Counted from the stretch's first letter, positions 1-7,625 are shown. The stretch is DNA of 8,647 nucleotides from JAFGJU01 sp964570935 (GCA_964570935.1 CAZMZP010000090.1:1-8647), one strand, 5' to 3'. The notes: a model not told the origin generated them from the sequence alone. A program made the numbers and translations.

Positions 1-69
1 TTGTTACAGCAGCTATCTCAACCTGTCCTCTTCAACCTCTTACGATCTCAGAAACACATATTCCGGTCC

Positions 70-134
70 GCGAGGAAGCCTCGCTCTAGACCCAAAATAA
101 TCATACCTGACGATGGCATCTTTATCAATCGTCA
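70..134. repeat. Two hairpins 3' of the SDR gene
   Basis: The first 131 bases hold no gene I can support. Two inverted repeats are visible: GCGAGG/CCTCGC (70-75 with 79-84, 3-nt loop) and TGACGAT/ATCGTCA (108-114 with 128-134, 13-nt loop). The second overlaps the stop codon of the leftward SDR gene. On the minus strand neither is followed directly by a clean T-run, so they may limit transcription weakly but are not convincing intrinsic terminators. Confidence 0.4.
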
Positions 135-1058
135 ATTTTCCGCAATACCTCTCCCGGAAATGTGCCGGTCCAACAGGGCGACCAGCTCATCACGCGAATA
201 GTCGTGCAGGGGATTGTCGTTTTCGTCGAGCAGCTTGCCTATCAGAGCATTGATGACCCTGTCCCCTTCCCACTTTGTGCCGACGAGGTACCTGAGCTTC
301 GGCGTTTCTGAGAACAGCGCGTCGTGCACGGCAACGGAGACTATTTCGGGGGACGACGGCTTTCTGTTCGTCTCCGATTCCTCTTCGTCCCCGGACGGAG
401 ACGGTTCTTCGAAGCCGGCCAGGACCCGCTCCGCTTCTTCCCTGAACGGAGCCGTCGCCCGCCGGAAGCGCGCCGTCGTGCCGCCTATCGAGTTTGCTCC
501 CACATTCGAGACTATTCCCCCGGGCTGGACTATGCTCACCCACACTCCGTAAGGCCGCAGTTCCTCGTTCAAGGAGACGGTGTAGGCCTCAAGGGCGTGC
601 TTGGTCATCGTGTACGGACCGTAGTACTTTTTTGTGATTATCCCGCCCTGAGAGCCCATGTTGACGATTCTCCCCTTTGACTCGATCAGCAATCTCACGA
701 AGGCGTTTGTCATTCGATGCGGGCCAAACACGTTTACGTCAAAGATGTCAGTCATTTCCTCGTCAGTCCATGTGCTGAACATCCCGAGTTGGCCGACGCC
801 CGCGTTGTTGACCAACCCGTACAGTCCCCCACCCTGTTTGACAATCAGGTCGTAGACCTCCCGGATCTGTCCCGGGTTTCTGACGTCCAGGTTGACGGGG
901 ACCACGTTCTCGACCTTCGCCAGTTCAGCCAGGTCCGTTGCCTTTCGCGCGCCGGCATAGACGGTGTGCCCTCGCGCCGCCAGGTACCTGGCCAGGTGAT
1001 TCCCGATCCCGCTGCTTGCGCCCGTCACTAGAATTCTGCGCTCAGGTCCTGCGTCCAT
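132..1058 (-). CDS. Short-chain dehydrogenase/reductase (classical SDR)
   Basis: Cytoplasmic NAD(P)-dependent oxidoreductase with a Rossmann fold, 308 residues. Visible motifs are the TGASSGIG dinucleotide loop at 12-19, NNAG at 84-87, the catalytic tetrad N109, S136, Y149 and K153 (YTMTK), and the PG turn at 179-180. An arginine after the second strand (AGAR, R38) hints at NADPH preference. The substrate cannot be read from the sequence. The general pattern recalls the retinol-dehydrogenase/17-beta-hydroxysteroid-dehydrogenase-like group of SDRs. At about 308 residues it is longer than the usual 250, because of a C-terminal extension and an acidic Ser/Glu-rich stretch at about 216-236 in the substrate-lid region. 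The ATG start has AGGGGG six bases upstream (1065-1070) and places the glycine motif at the usual position. It is transcribed divergently from the barrel gene at 1316 and looks monocistronic. The family is certain, the specific reaction unknown. Confidence 0.93.
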   Translation of the reverse strand: MDAGPERRILVTGASSGIGNHLARYLAARGHTVYAGARKATDLAELAKVENVVPVNLDVRNPGQIREVYDLIVKQGGGLYGLVNNAGVGQLGMFSTWTDEEMTDIFDVNVFGPHRMTNAFVRLLIESKGRIVNMGSQGGIITKKYYGPYTMTKHALEAYTVSLNEELRPYGVWVSIVQPGGIVSNVGANSIGGTTARFRRATAPFREEAERVLAGFEEPSPSGDEEESETNRKPSSPEIVSVAVHDALFSETPKLRYLVGTKWEGDRVINALIGKLLDENDNPLHDYSRDELVALLDRHISGRGIAEN

Positions 1059-1123
1059 GCGATACCCCCTGTATTACAGCGCAGGAAGCGCCTGGCGTGC
1101 GTAGAACCCGAACGTGTCAGCGT

Positions 1124-1199
1124 CGCCGCGGCTGCCCTGCGGCGTGATTATGACACTGCGGAGTCCCAGAAGACAAGCCGGAGGTCGGACGCACCTCCG
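1124..1199. repeat. Two hairpins in the divergent promoter region
   Basis: Between the SDR gene and the barrel gene lie CGCCGC/GCGGCG (1124-1129 with 1139-1144, 9-nt loop) and CGGAGGT/ACCTCCG (1179-1185 with 1193-1199, 7-nt loop). They flank the predicted SDR promoter at 1147-1176. Neither has a T-run, so they are not terminators. They could be operator dyads or leader structure; this is inference from position only. Confidence 0.4.
1147..1176 (-). promoter_or_regulatory. Candidate promoter of the SDR gene
   Basis: On the minus strand, TTGTCT (1171-1176) and CATAAT (1147-1152) are separated by 18 bases, with TG one base before the -10 box (extended -10). Transcription would start near 1140, giving a leader of about 80 nt. 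A weaker alternative -10-like TAATAC lies closer to the gene, near 1068-1075, without a good -35. Confidence 0.45.
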
Positions 1200-1227
1200 C
1201 GGATAGTCAGCCTGTGACTGATTTGCC

Positions 1228-1256
1228 TTTACAGCCGCGTGAGCAGCATATAGAAT
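1228..1256 (+). promoter_or_regulatory. Sigma70-type promoter of the barrel/lipoprotein unit
   Basis: TTTACA (1228-1233) and TAGAAT (1251-1256), each five of six matches to consensus, are spaced exactly 17 bases apart. The start of transcription would be about 1263, giving a leader of roughly 50 nt that contains the 13-bp tandem repeat and the Shine-Dalgarno of the gene at 1316. Confidence 0.65.
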
Positions 1257-1268
1257 GACCTGCACATT

Positions 1269-1294
1269 GGTCGGTATCGATGGTCGGTATCGAT
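1269..1294 (+). repeat. Perfect 13-bp tandem repeat in the 5' leader
   Basis: GGTCGGTATCGAT occurs twice, back to back (1269-1281, 1282-1294). Because ATCGAT is self-complementary, the two copies can also pair with each other (1276-1281 with 1289-1294, 7-nt loop), making a small hairpin immediately upstream of the ribosome-binding site. The first copy contains an in-frame ATG at 1280 that lacks a Shine-Dalgarno. Confidence 0.85.
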
Positions 1295-1302
1295 CTGGGG
1301 GA

Positions 1303-1309
1303 AAGGAGG
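1303..1309 (+). promoter_or_regulatory. Strong ribosome-binding site deciding the start at 1316
   Basis: AAGGAGG, six bases before the ATG at 1316, is a near-perfect anti-16S match. It rules against the longer frame that opens at 1280, whose extra twelve residues would also displace the signal peptide from the N-terminus. Confidence 0.85.
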
Positions 1310-1315
1310 GTGTCT

Positions 1316-2245
1316 ATGGGACACCTTGGGCTGTCTAGGGCGGCTACCGCATGCGCTCTGCTGGTTCTTCTGGCAGCCGGCACCTGTTCGGCTGTCGAGA
1401 TCGAGGATCAGCTCTCGAACTACGTCGGTGACAATGCTAAGGGTTATCTCCAACCGCTTGCCGATGCTATCGGCACGACCCTGAACAGCGGACTCTTTCA
1501 GTCCGCCTACATACCGAAGGACGGCAGATATTTCTCGCTCGATCTCGGTGTGATGTCCGCCCTGTTCTCTGATGACGACAAGTCGTTCGACGCTACGACT
1601 CCGGATGGCTTCCTACCGCAGCAAGACGCGTCGGCGCCCACGATAGTCGGGTCCGGCGAGGTCGTGGAAGTCATGGGCGACGGCGGGGCCACTCACTTCT
1701 TCCCGGGCGGATTCGACCTGAGCTCGTTCTCCATCGCTGCTCCGCAGTTGAGGTTTGGGTCGATACATGGAACCGAAGCTCTGCTGCGCTACTTCAGCCT
1801 CAACGTTGGCGACAGCGATTTGGGCTCCATAAGCCTGTTCGGCTTCGGACTTCGCCACAGCATTTCACAGTACTTGAAGGAGGACTTCCCTGTTGACCTG
1901 GCCGGGGGGTTCTTCTGGCAGTCCTTCAAGCTGGGTGAGAACGGCGCCGGCGACGACTTGATTTCCGCCAGCGCGTTCTCCTTTGGCGTACAGGCAAGCA
2001 AGCGATTCGGTCAGGGCATAGCTTTCGCGGAACCCTACGCCGGGGTCTCACTCGACCAGTATTCGCTCGACGCCTCGTATGAATCCGAGGGTGACGAGAT
2101 CCTCGATGTGGATTTCGGTTCGAATACCGGCGGCCGCCTGACGCTCGGGGTTGCCGGACGGCTGGCCATCCTCAAAGGCTACATAGATTACAGCATTGCA
2201 AGCCAGAGCAGCGTCTCGTTCGGCCTGGCGCTGGGCATGTTCTAA
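1316..2245 (+). CDS. Probable outer-membrane beta-barrel protein, DUF6588-like
   Basis: 309 residues from the chosen start. A signal peptide is clear: a basic N-terminus, hydrophobic stretch at about 10-22, and probable cleavage after CSA at 24-26. The mature part opens with a segment rich in small residues (NAKGYLQPLADAIG, 40-53), followed by alternating-hydrophobicity strands (SLDLGVM, SLFGFGL, GVQASKRF, YAGVSL, LTLGVAGRL, SFGLALGMF) typical of a barrel. It ends in Phe, as expected of proteins recognised by the Bam machinery. The N-terminal 'YLQPLA..IG..LNSGLFQSA' pattern reminds me of DUF6588, an uncharacterised barrel-like family common in Bacteroidetes and relatives; this is from memory. 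It is probably co-transcribed with the lipoprotein-like gene that begins 24 bases downstream. Ligand and function are unknown. Confidence 0.8.
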   Translation: MGHLGLSRAATACALLVLLAAGTCSAVEIEDQLSNYVGDNAKGYLQPLADAIGTTLNSGLFQSAYIPKDGRYFSLDLGVMSALFSDDDKSFDATTPDGFLPQQDASAPTIVGSGEVVEVMGDGGATHFFPGGFDLSSFSIAAPQLRFGSIHGTEALLRYFSLNVGDSDLGSISLFGFGLRHSISQYLKEDFPVDLAGGFFWQSFKLGENGAGDDLISASAFSFGVQASKRFGQGIAFAEPYAGVSLDQYSLDASYESEGDEILDVDFGSNTGGRLTLGVAGRLAILKGYIDYSIASQSSVSFGLALGMF

Positions 2246-2269
2246 GTCATGAAAGAGAGGTGTTTGACC

Positions 2270-2878
2270 ATGAAGATAGCTCTCAGTACGATGGTTGTGC
2301 TCCTTGTCCTTCTTGCGGTGTGTGGCGGCGGTTGCATGAAGGAGAAGGTCATCGAGGTTGTGTTCACCGGGGAGACTTGTGGGCAATGGAGTGAGAACCA
2401 TGACTCGCCGATGTACACCAATCCGGCCCTGGTAGACTACGCGGCCGAGATTGACAGGATACTCCAGGACAATAACCTGGACCGGAGCGACATCAAGAGC
2501 GCCGCTGTCTCGAGTGCGTTGTACACCGTGACGGACTTCTCTCAGGCCACCAACTGGCTCATAACGGGAGAGATAACGGTAGCCAGAAACGACATAGTGG
2601 CCGGTCCGGCCACGGCGATTGAATACACGAGTCAGTCGATCCCTGCGGCACTCGGGGTAAATGTACCGGCAACCCTCAATAGTGCGGGAGTGGACCTTCT
2701 CAACCAGGCTCTCACAGATTACCTGGAGGGCGGTTACCCCGTTTTGACATTCACCGTAGTGAGCGGAGGCGTGTCGCCGGCTCCGACTCCGTCCAGCCCG
2801 ATGATCTTCGAGTGGCAGGCATGCATCAAGATGCAGATTGTCGTAGAGGAGGACGTCGAACTGCCGCAGCTGTTCTAG
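2270..2878 (+). CDS. Small lipoprotein-like exported protein of unknown function
   Basis: 202 residues from an ATG preceded by GAGAGG (2255-2260), nine bases upstream. A longer frame opens at 2249, but that ATG directly follows the preceding stop and has no ribosome-binding site. The N-terminus is a short hydrophobic helix (residues 3-17) followed by Cys18 and Cys22 (AVCGGGCMKEK), resembling a lipoprotein signal, though neither cysteine sits in a perfect lipobox (LAVC has Val at -1, GGGC lacks the hydrophobic -3). The mature domain is a mix of predicted strands and helices with no family I recognise. It contains an acidic segment (DYAAEIDRIL, 57-65), a strand-like LITGEITVA (97-105) and a Pro/Ser-rich patch at 166-177. 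Two further cysteines are at C37 and C185. It sits 24 bases behind the barrel gene, so the two probably form one transcript and may act at the same membrane. Confidence 0.8.
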   Translation: MKIALSTMVVLLVLLAVCGGGCMKEKVIEVVFTGETCGQWSENHDSPMYTNPALVDYAAEIDRILQDNNLDRSDIKSAAVSSALYTVTDFSQATNWLITGEITVARNDIVAGPATAIEYTSQSIPAALGVNVPATLNSAGVDLLNQALTDYLEGGYPVLTFTVVSGGVSPAPTPSSPMIFEWQACIKMQIVVEEDVELPQLF

Positions 2879-2911
2879 CCTCCGTTACGGCACAACATTG
2901 ACGCGATGATA

Positions 2912-2965
2912 TGTGGGGCCTTGCGCGAGGGACCGGTAACCGGTAACGCTCGAGCAGGCCCCACA
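2912..2965. repeat. 54-nt nested palindrome (large hairpin)
   Basis: Outer stem TGTGGGGCCT/AGGCCCCACA (2912-2921 with 2956-2965) is perfect over 10 bp. It continues, after a bulge and mismatch, through GC/GC and CGAG/CTCG (2926-2929 with 2949-2952) to an inner stem ACCGG/CCGGT (2932-2936 with 2940-2944) capped by TAA. It lies 33 bases after the lipoprotein-like gene and 49 before the methyltransferase gene. No T-run follows on either strand, so it is not a standard intrinsic terminator. It may block readthrough, protect the upstream message from 3' decay, or be a protein-binding site. Confidence 0.75.
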
Positions 2966-3014
2966 AGTGTGTCCAGCCCGCCTGCGCAGCGCTGCTGACT
3001 GAGAGGAAGACGGC

Positions 3015-4094
3015 ATGGTGGACAAGTCAAACTGGGACGCCTTCTGGACGGGGACGTCTCCCGAAGCGGAAATCCGGATGCGTGATTTCTACGGGGGGAG
3101 ACAGTGGATCCTCAAGCACACCCCCAGGTTCGGGAGGGTCGTGGAAGCCGGCTGCGGGCTGGGAAGGTACGTCCTCTACCTGAGCAGACTCGGGATAGAC
3201 GTCGACGGGATCGACTTCCACGACGGGTCCGTCGAGCGCGCCGGGAAATGGGCCGCCGACCACGGGTTTGACTGCCAGTTCCGCGTGGGTGACGTGCTGA
3301 ACCTGCCCCACGAATCCGACTCTGTGTCCGGATACCTCTCGTTCGGCGTGGTCGAGCATTTCCAGGAAGGACCGCAGAGGGCAATACGTGAAGCGCACCG
3401 CGTCCTCCGGCCGGGCGGGGTCGCGATCATAACCACACCTTCGGTGTCTCTCTCGCTGGCCTATCTCCGCGCCTCGGCCGGGGTGAAGGGCCTCATCAAG
3501 CGGGTCGCAGGCTTGCCCAGGAAGAGGACCGAGTTCTTCCAGCACTGGTACACGCCTGCGCGCCTAGCTTCGTTCGTCGAAGACTCGGGCCTCAAAGTGG
3601 TGCTTTCCGGAGGCGGTGACCTGCTCTATTCGGCCTGGGAAATGGGCCTACGCCCGAGAGACAACTGGTTCTTCCGTGTGCTGGGGCGGTGCGAGGACAC
3701 GTTTCTGTCCCGGTTCGGCGCCCAGTCCTTCACTGTGTCGGTGAAAGAGGGCCGGCTGATGTTCTGCTTCTTGTGCGGAGAGAAGAAGGTCGGGCGGGAA
3801 CGACTGGGCCGTTTCTATGTGCCCGTCTGCCCGGACTGTGAGGGGTCTCCTCTGGCGCGGCACTACGAGCGCACAGGAAGGCCCAGGTTTCACTCTGCGT
3901 GGGAGTACGAGACTGCAGTGCTCGCCAGAACCGGCAGAGACTGCCACTACTGCGGCAGGGGCTTCTTGACGGACGAAGTGTTCGAGGACTACGGGTTCTC
4001 GGTCCCGGTGTGTGAGGAGTGCTTGAGGAAGCCCGAGGTCAACCTGGAGCTGTCAAACAGGTACTTGAAGCCCCTCTGGAGAGAACATCCCTGA
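3015..4094 (+). CDS. SAM-dependent methyltransferase fused to a duplicated Cys4 zinc module
   Basis: 359 residues; the start is supported by GAGAGGAAG at 3001-3009. Residues about 1-200 form a class I SAM methyltransferase: motif I VVEAGCGLG (42-50), acidic end of strand 2 GIDFHD (65-70), GDVLNLP (92-98), GVVEHF (111-116) and VLRPGGVAIITTP (130-142). These match the Methyltransf_11/UbiE-like small-molecule group. The last third is different. It holds two similar cysteine modules, C251-x2-C254...C272-x2-C275 and C310-x2-C313...C333-x2-C336. Each starts C-x2-CG, and each ends with a 'VPVC-x2-C' strand-turn preceded by F/Y-rich sequence. This looks like an internal duplication of a zinc-ribbon or treble-clef-like fold, probably binding one zinc per copy. 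Such modules commonly contact nucleic acid or protein, so the substrate may be macromolecular; this is inference. It is separated from the upstream pair by a large hairpin and converges with the propeller gene. Confidence 0.88.
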   Translation: MVDKSNWDAFWTGTSPEAEIRMRDFYGGRQWILKHTPRFGRVVEAGCGLGRYVLYLSRLGIDVDGIDFHDGSVERAGKWAADHGFDCQFRVGDVLNLPHESDSVSGYLSFGVVEHFQEGPQRAIREAHRVLRPGGVAIITTPSVSLSLAYLRASAGVKGLIKRVAGLPRKRTEFFQHWYTPARLASFVEDSGLKVVLSGGGDLLYSAWEMGLRPRDNWFFRVLGRCEDTFLSRFGAQSFTVSVKEGRLMFCFLCGEKKVGRERLGRFYVPVCPDCEGSPLARHYERTGRPRFHSAWEYETAVLARTGRDCHYCGRGFLTDEVFEDYGFSVPVCEECLRKPEVNLELSNRYLKPLWREHP

Positions 4095-4121
4095 GCCTCC
4101 GCCCGCCGGTCGGTGCGCCTC

Positions 4122-4138
4122 GCGCTCGCGACGAGCGC
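4122..4138. repeat. Hairpin between convergent genes
   Basis: GCGCTCG/CGAGCGC (4122-4128 with 4132-4138, loop CGA) occupies the 44-bp gap between the convergent methyltransferase and propeller genes, ending next to the latter's TAG stop. It has no T-run on either side. Its position suits a bidirectional barrier to transcription, but it is weak evidence for an intrinsic terminator. Confidence 0.45.
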
Positions 4139-6088
4139 CTAATGGAATAGGACCATCTTCCGCGTCGCTCTGAAATCTCCGGTCTCGAGGCGGTAGAGGT
4201 AGACACCGGGAGCGGCCTCCGTGCCGTCGTCACGCCTGCCGTCCCAGAGCTCGCTGTAGGCACCCGGATCCCGCCAACCCTCTGCAACGGTGCGAACGAG
4301 CGAGCCGCTTACGTCGAACACTGCCAGGCGCATCCTGCCCGGCCGGGCCAGCTCGTACCGGATTGTGCACGCAGGATTGGACGGATTGGGGTGACTCTGG
4401 TAGACCCTGGACACCGCGGGTGAGGCGCCCACGTAGACCTCGATCGGCCCGTACACTTCCCCGCCGGACGTACCCAGGAGGACGATCTCGTACCAGTATG
4501 TCCTGCCGGAAATGACCGAGTTGTCGGTGCAGGAGAACTCGACAGCGTCTTCCTTCCGGACTTGCAGGTCCAGGTCGGCGAAGCTGCCGCCGGGAGCGTC
4601 GGCGCGACGCACCAGAAAGGCCGGACCCGGCACGTCCGCGCAGACACGCCACGTGAGGACTACGGTGCCGGCCTCGACCCTGGCCGAGGCCGACGCAAAC
4701 ACCACCGGGGTCGTGTAATCGGGCGTGACGCGCTTGGCGTAGATGTCGGAATCCGCGCCGCGGAGGTCTTCCCAAACAACAATCGCACCGGCCGCGCCGT
4801 CAGGAGATGGTGCCGGACGCTGCTGGTCGGACGCAGCCCGGCAGACCCATTCACCGTTCAATGCCCATGCGGAGCTGCCGCCCACGCCCAGGCGCTGGCC
4901 GTAAACGTCCCACTCCCCGGTACGACAATCCTGCCAGAAAACCATGGCGCCGCCCGCGCCGTCGGACAACAGTCTGGGACAGCTCTGTTCGCCTGTGGCC
5001 ACGCAGACTTCAGCGGCACTTGCAGTCCACTGGAGCCCTCCCGACGGGTCTATTCTCTGGGCATAGATGTCCCAGCTCCCGCTGAGACTGTCCTCCCACA
5101 CCGCTACGGCTCCTCCAAGACCGTCTGCGACGATCTGGGGGCGTCTCTGTTCCGCCGCAGTGCCACGCAAGCGGACGCCGCCCACGGCCCATTTCACTGC
5201 TCCCGACGAGTCCACGCGCTGTGCGTAGACGTTGAAGCACCCGCTCACGCTGTCGGCCCACGCGACCACCACGCCACCGGCTCCGTCCGAGCCGATCTTG
5301 GGGTCGCCCTTGGGGCTGTCGGTGACGCACACGGCCACGCTGCTCGTGTCCCACTTGACTGCACCCAACGGGTCCACGCGCTGCGCATACACACAGGGGA
5401 AACCGAGGCGGTCGTCGTCCCAGACGATGACTGCGCCGCCCGCGCCGTCTGGCACGAGCTGCGGAAACCTCTGATCGCCCGCCGGCGCGTTGCAGATGAG
5501 CACGCCGTCCGGGGTCCACCTGACTGCGCCCGAGGAATCCACGCGCTGAGCGTAGGCAACGGCAACTCCGCTCCGGTAGTCGCTCCAGGCGAGAATGGCG
5601 CCGCCCGCGCCGTCGGACACGATCTCCGCCGGCTGTCTGAAGCCCGCGGCTGTGCAAACGGCCACGCCGTCGGCATTCCATCTGGACGCGCCCGAAGAGT
5701 CGAGGCGTTGAACGTATACGTGGTAGCCAAGGTCGCGGCCGTCGTACCAGGCCACGACCACTCCGCCGGCTCCGTCAGGCGCCAGCGTCGGGCTCCACTG
5801 CTGATTGAGCGCGGCGCAGACGGCCACGCCGTCAGTTGTCCACTTCACGTTTCCCAGCGAATCCACGCGCTGAGCATATATGTCGAAGTAGCCGCCGCGG
5901 TGGTCCTGCCACGCGACTATGGCTCCCCCGAGCCCGTCGGAGACGGCCTGAGCGCCGGCCTGCTCGTCCGCGGCCGTGCAGACCGGATTCCCGTCCGCGG
6001 CCCAGTAAGCCAGCGCGCTCGGCGCCGAAATGAGCGACAACGCAAACAGCGCGGCAGTCAATCTGCCCGTGGTTTTGGCGTATACCAT
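4139..6088 (-). CDS. Secreted repeat protein: eight-blade propeller, FnIII-like and FlgD-like C-terminal domains
   Basis: 649 residues with a signal peptide (hydrophobic core 11-20, probable cleavage after ALA at 25-27). Residues 28-454 carry repeats about 54 residues long, with 'DGxGGxxxxWxD' segments beginning at 51, 105, 159, 214, 268, 322, 376 and 430. Each is followed by 'xYAQRVD', a Trp strand and, in seven of eight, a 'VC' strand. Residues about 460-555 look like a fibronectin-III domain. Residues about 560-649 are a FlgD-like Ig/secretion-sorting domain: HPNPSNPACTIRYEL, FDVSGSLVRTV, WDGRRDDG, GVYLYRLETG and RKMVLFH. In the FCB group such tails direct proteins to the outside by the type IX system or cap extracellular proteins. 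The protein is probably exported and surface-attached or released; its ligand is unknown. The start has AAGGGGG upstream and puts the signal peptide first. It is transcribed divergently from the dehydrogenase gene at 6359. Confidence 0.9.
   Translation of the reverse strand: MVYAKTTGRLTAALFALSLISAPSALAYWAADGNPVCTAADEQAGAQAVSDGLGGAIVAWQDHRGGYFDIYAQRVDSLGNVKWTTDGVAVCAALNQQWSPTLAPDGAGGVVVAWYDGRDLGYHVYVQRLDSSGASRWNADGVAVCTAAGFRQPAEIVSDGAGGAILAWSDYRSGVAVAYAQRVDSSGAVRWTPDGVLICNAPAGDQRFPQLVPDGAGGAVIVWDDDRLGFPCVYAQRVDPLGAVKWDTSSVAVCVTDSPKGDPKIGSDGAGGVVVAWADSVSGCFNVYAQRVDSSGAVKWAVGGVRLRGTAAEQRRPQIVADGLGGAVAVWEDSLSGSWDIYAQRIDPSGGLQWTASAAEVCVATGEQSCPRLLSDGAGGAMVFWQDCRTGEWDVYGQRLGVGGSSAWALNGEWVCRAASDQQRPAPSPDGAAGAIVVWEDLRGADSDIYAKRVTPDYTTPVVFASASARVEAGTVVLTWRVCADVPGPAFLVRRADAPGGSFADLDLQVRKEDAVEFSCTDNSVISGRTYWYEIVLLGTSGGEVYGPIEVYVGASPAVSRVYQSHPNPSNPACTIRYELARPGRMRLAVFDVSGSLVRTVAEGWRDPGAYSELWDGRRDDGTEAAPGVYLYRLETGDFRATRKMVLFH
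4727..6007 (-). repeat. Eight in-frame 162-bp repeats encoding propeller blades
   Basis: This span encodes residues 28-454 of the secreted propeller protein. The unit is 54 codons (one copy 55). The DNA copies are diverged but share recurring GC-rich stretches such as the reverse of 'DGAGGA', so homologous slippage could change blade number. These repeats are coding and their unit is far too long for CRISPR. Confidence 0.85.
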
Positions 6089-6135
6089 GAGTCTGCCCCC
6101 TTGGGGTCAAGTCATTATCAGCAAGCCAGGTCCTC

Positions 6136-6145
6136 GGACCGGTCC
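6136..6145. promoter_or_regulatory. GGACCGGTCC palindrome at the propeller gene's predicted transcription start
   Basis: A perfect 10-bp palindrome lies directly downstream of the candidate -10 box on the minus strand, with another GGTCC arm at 6129-6133. A dyad at this position could be an operator. Function is inferred from position only. Confidence 0.35.
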
Positions 6146-6146
6146 C

Positions 6147-6175
6147 ACCATATATTATCGGCACATTCATGGCAA
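6147..6175 (-). promoter_or_regulatory. Candidate promoter of the propeller gene
   Basis: On the minus strand TTGCCA (6170-6175) and TATGGT (6147-6152) are 17 bases apart, five and four of six matches to the sigma70 consensus. Transcription would start near 6140, about 50 nt before the ATG. An overlapping AT-rich TAATAT offers an alternative -10 with poorer spacing. Confidence 0.4.
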
Positions 6176-6197
6176 CGGCGGAGGGCCTCTTATCCAT

Positions 6198-6226
6198 TTG
6201 ACGCGCGGGCCCACGGATGGTACTCT
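6198..6226 (+). promoter_or_regulatory. Candidate promoter of the dehydrogenase gene
   Basis: TTGACG (6198-6203) and TACTCT (6221-6226) are 17 bases apart, and TG at 6218-6219 makes an extended -10. The -10 box itself is poor (three of six). The start would be near 6233, leaving a leader of about 125 nt before the ATG at 6359. Confidence 0.35.
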
Positions 6227-6281
6227 GTTTGGTCACGTCACACGCGCTAACTGACGCTTTGACTGACTATTGGCGAGCGAA

Positions 6282-6318
6282 CGCAGCCCGCTCCAGGGCG
6301 TTGGCCCTACTGCGGAGC
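6282..6318 (+). repeat. Structured leader with two alternative pairings upstream of the dehydrogenase
   Basis: A core hairpin AGGGC/GCCCT (6295-6299 with 6304-6308, loop GTTG) can be extended in two competing ways: by CGCAG/CTGCG (6282-6286 with 6310-6314) or by GCTCC/GGAGC (6290-6294 with 6314-6318). They share base 6314. No known riboswitch consensus is recognised. The stretch ends 27 bases before the ribosome-binding site. Confidence 0.35.
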
Positions 6319-6344
6319 CCGCCGGATGTCATGTTTTGAGGCCC

Positions 6345-6353
6345 AGAAGGAGG
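6345..6353 (+). promoter_or_regulatory. Ribosome-binding site deciding the start at 6359
   Basis: AGAAGGAGG ends five bases before the ATG at 6359. A longer frame opening at 6326 would run through this site and has no Shine-Dalgarno of its own, so the inner start is chosen. Confidence 0.85.
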
Positions 6354-6358
6354 AACAA

Positions 6359-7471
6359 ATGGCCAAGATGAAGGCAGTTGTGAAGACGAAACCTCAGCAG
6401 GGGGCGGACTACCTGGATGTCGACACTCCGAAGATCGCCCCGGACCAGGTGCTCGTCAAAGTGAGGGCAACCTCGATCTGCGGGACCGACGTCCACATCT
6501 ACAAGTGGGACGCCTGGTCACAGGGCAGAATAGGCGAGAAGGCGCTTCCGCAGATTCTCGGCCACGAAGTCGCGGGCGAGGTCGTCGAAGTCGGCTCGAT
6601 CGTGAAGAAGGTCAAGGTCGGCGACTACGTCTCCGCGGAAACCCACATACCCTGCAAGGCTTGCATCCAGTGCCTCACAGGCCAGGAGCACATCTGCGCC
6701 AACTTGAAGATCCTGGGCGTGGACTGCAACGGCGCCTTCGCCGAGTACTTCGCGGTGCCGGAGTCGGTGTGCTGGGTCAATGACCGCGCCATTCCGCCGG
6801 AGTTCGCCACCGTCCAGGAGCCGCTCGGAAACGCCACCTACACCGTGTTGGGGGAAGACTACGACGTCGCTGGAAGGACCATGGCCATCATCGGCGACGG
6901 CCCGATCGCCCTGTTCGCGGTCGGCGTCGCGAGAGCGGTCGGCGTCACCAAGATATTCATCGTCGGGAAGTACGATTTCAACATGGACATCGCGAAGAAG
7001 ATGGGGGCCGACCACCTGCTCTACGCAAACAAGGACGACGTGGACAGAGTGAAGTTCGTGAAGGAGAACACGAACGGCTTCGGCGCCGACATCGTGCTGG
7101 AGATGGCCGGAAGCGCGCAGGCCCTGGACGAGGGGTTCAAGATGCTGCGCAAGGGCGGCCGGTTCTCGGCGTTCGGCATCGCGGCCGAGTCCCCCACGCT
7201 CGTCGACTACAACAACGGCATCGTGTTCAAGGGCGCCCAGGTGCACGGCATCAACGGACGTCTGATGTACGATACGTGGTTCAGAGTCCGCAACCTGCTG
7301 GCGTCCCAGCGTCTGGACATCAGTCCGGTCGTGAGCCACATCTACCTGCTGTCCGAGTTCGACAAGGCCTTCGCTGAGATGATGACGAGGCCGAGGAAGT
7401 CGGCCAAGATCGTGCTCTTCCCGGACAAGAAGGAGTACGAGGAGGCCAGGCACAGGAGAGGGATGAGGTAG
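6359..7471 (+). CDS. tdh: L-threonine 3-dehydrogenase-type zinc alcohol dehydrogenase
   Basis: 370 residues, medium-chain dehydrogenase/reductase family. Tdh oxidises L-threonine to 2-amino-3-oxobutyrate in the cytoplasm, the first step of conversion to glycine and acetyl-CoA. Diagnostic stretches are SICGTDVHIYKWDAWSQ (39-55), GHE (68-70), structural-zinc cysteines C99, C102, C105 and C113, QEPLGNAT (153-160), and GINGRLMYDTW (297-307) followed by LDISPVVSH. Catalytic zinc would be held by C41, H69 and E70, with E154 nearby. It resembles the archaeal (Pyrococcus-type) enzyme as much as the E. coli one. Oddities are that the nucleotide loop reads GDGPIA, and that the acidic residue after the next strand is replaced by Gly-Lys (G203-K204), so NADP rather than NAD may be the cofactor. 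A charged C-terminal tail of about 16 residues exceeds the usual length. The usual partner kbl is not adjacent. The gene is monocistronic, ended by the terminator at 7506. The exact substrate is less sure than the family. Confidence 0.82.
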   Translation: MAKMKAVVKTKPQQGADYLDVDTPKIAPDQVLVKVRATSICGTDVHIYKWDAWSQGRIGEKALPQILGHEVAGEVVEVGSIVKKVKVGDYVSAETHIPCKACIQCLTGQEHICANLKILGVDCNGAFAEYFAVPESVCWVNDRAIPPEFATVQEPLGNATYTVLGEDYDVAGRTMAIIGDGPIALFAVGVARAVGVTKIFIVGKYDFNMDIAKKMGADHLLYANKDDVDRVKFVKENTNGFGADIVLEMAGSAQALDEGFKMLRKGGRFSAFGIAAESPTLVDYNNGIVFKGAQVHGINGRLMYDTWFRVRNLLASQRLDISPVVSHIYLLSEFDKAFAEMMTRPRKSAKIVLFPDKKEYEEARHRRGMR

Positions 7472-7505
7472 GCGGGACGCACAGTTTCCGCCGAGAGAGT
7501 TCACG

Positions 7506-7545
7506 GAGGCGCAGCGCGCGTTCACGCCGCTGCGCCTCTTTGTTT
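7506..7545 (+). terminator. Intrinsic terminator after the dehydrogenase gene
   Basis: GAGGCGCAGCG/CGCTGCGCCTC (7506-7516 with 7528-7538) forms a perfect 11-bp stem, extended after a bulged C by GCG/CGC around a TTCA loop. TTTGTTT follows at 7539-7545. It lies 34 bases past the stop codon, and insulates the dehydrogenase from the SLH-Wzi gene. Confidence 0.85.
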
Positions 7546-7625
7546 GCGGCGCGGGTCGGCCCGGACACGGAAGATGAGACGCTCACTCGATGAGTCCGGC
7601 GGTGCGTACGAGCCCGCTCCTTCAC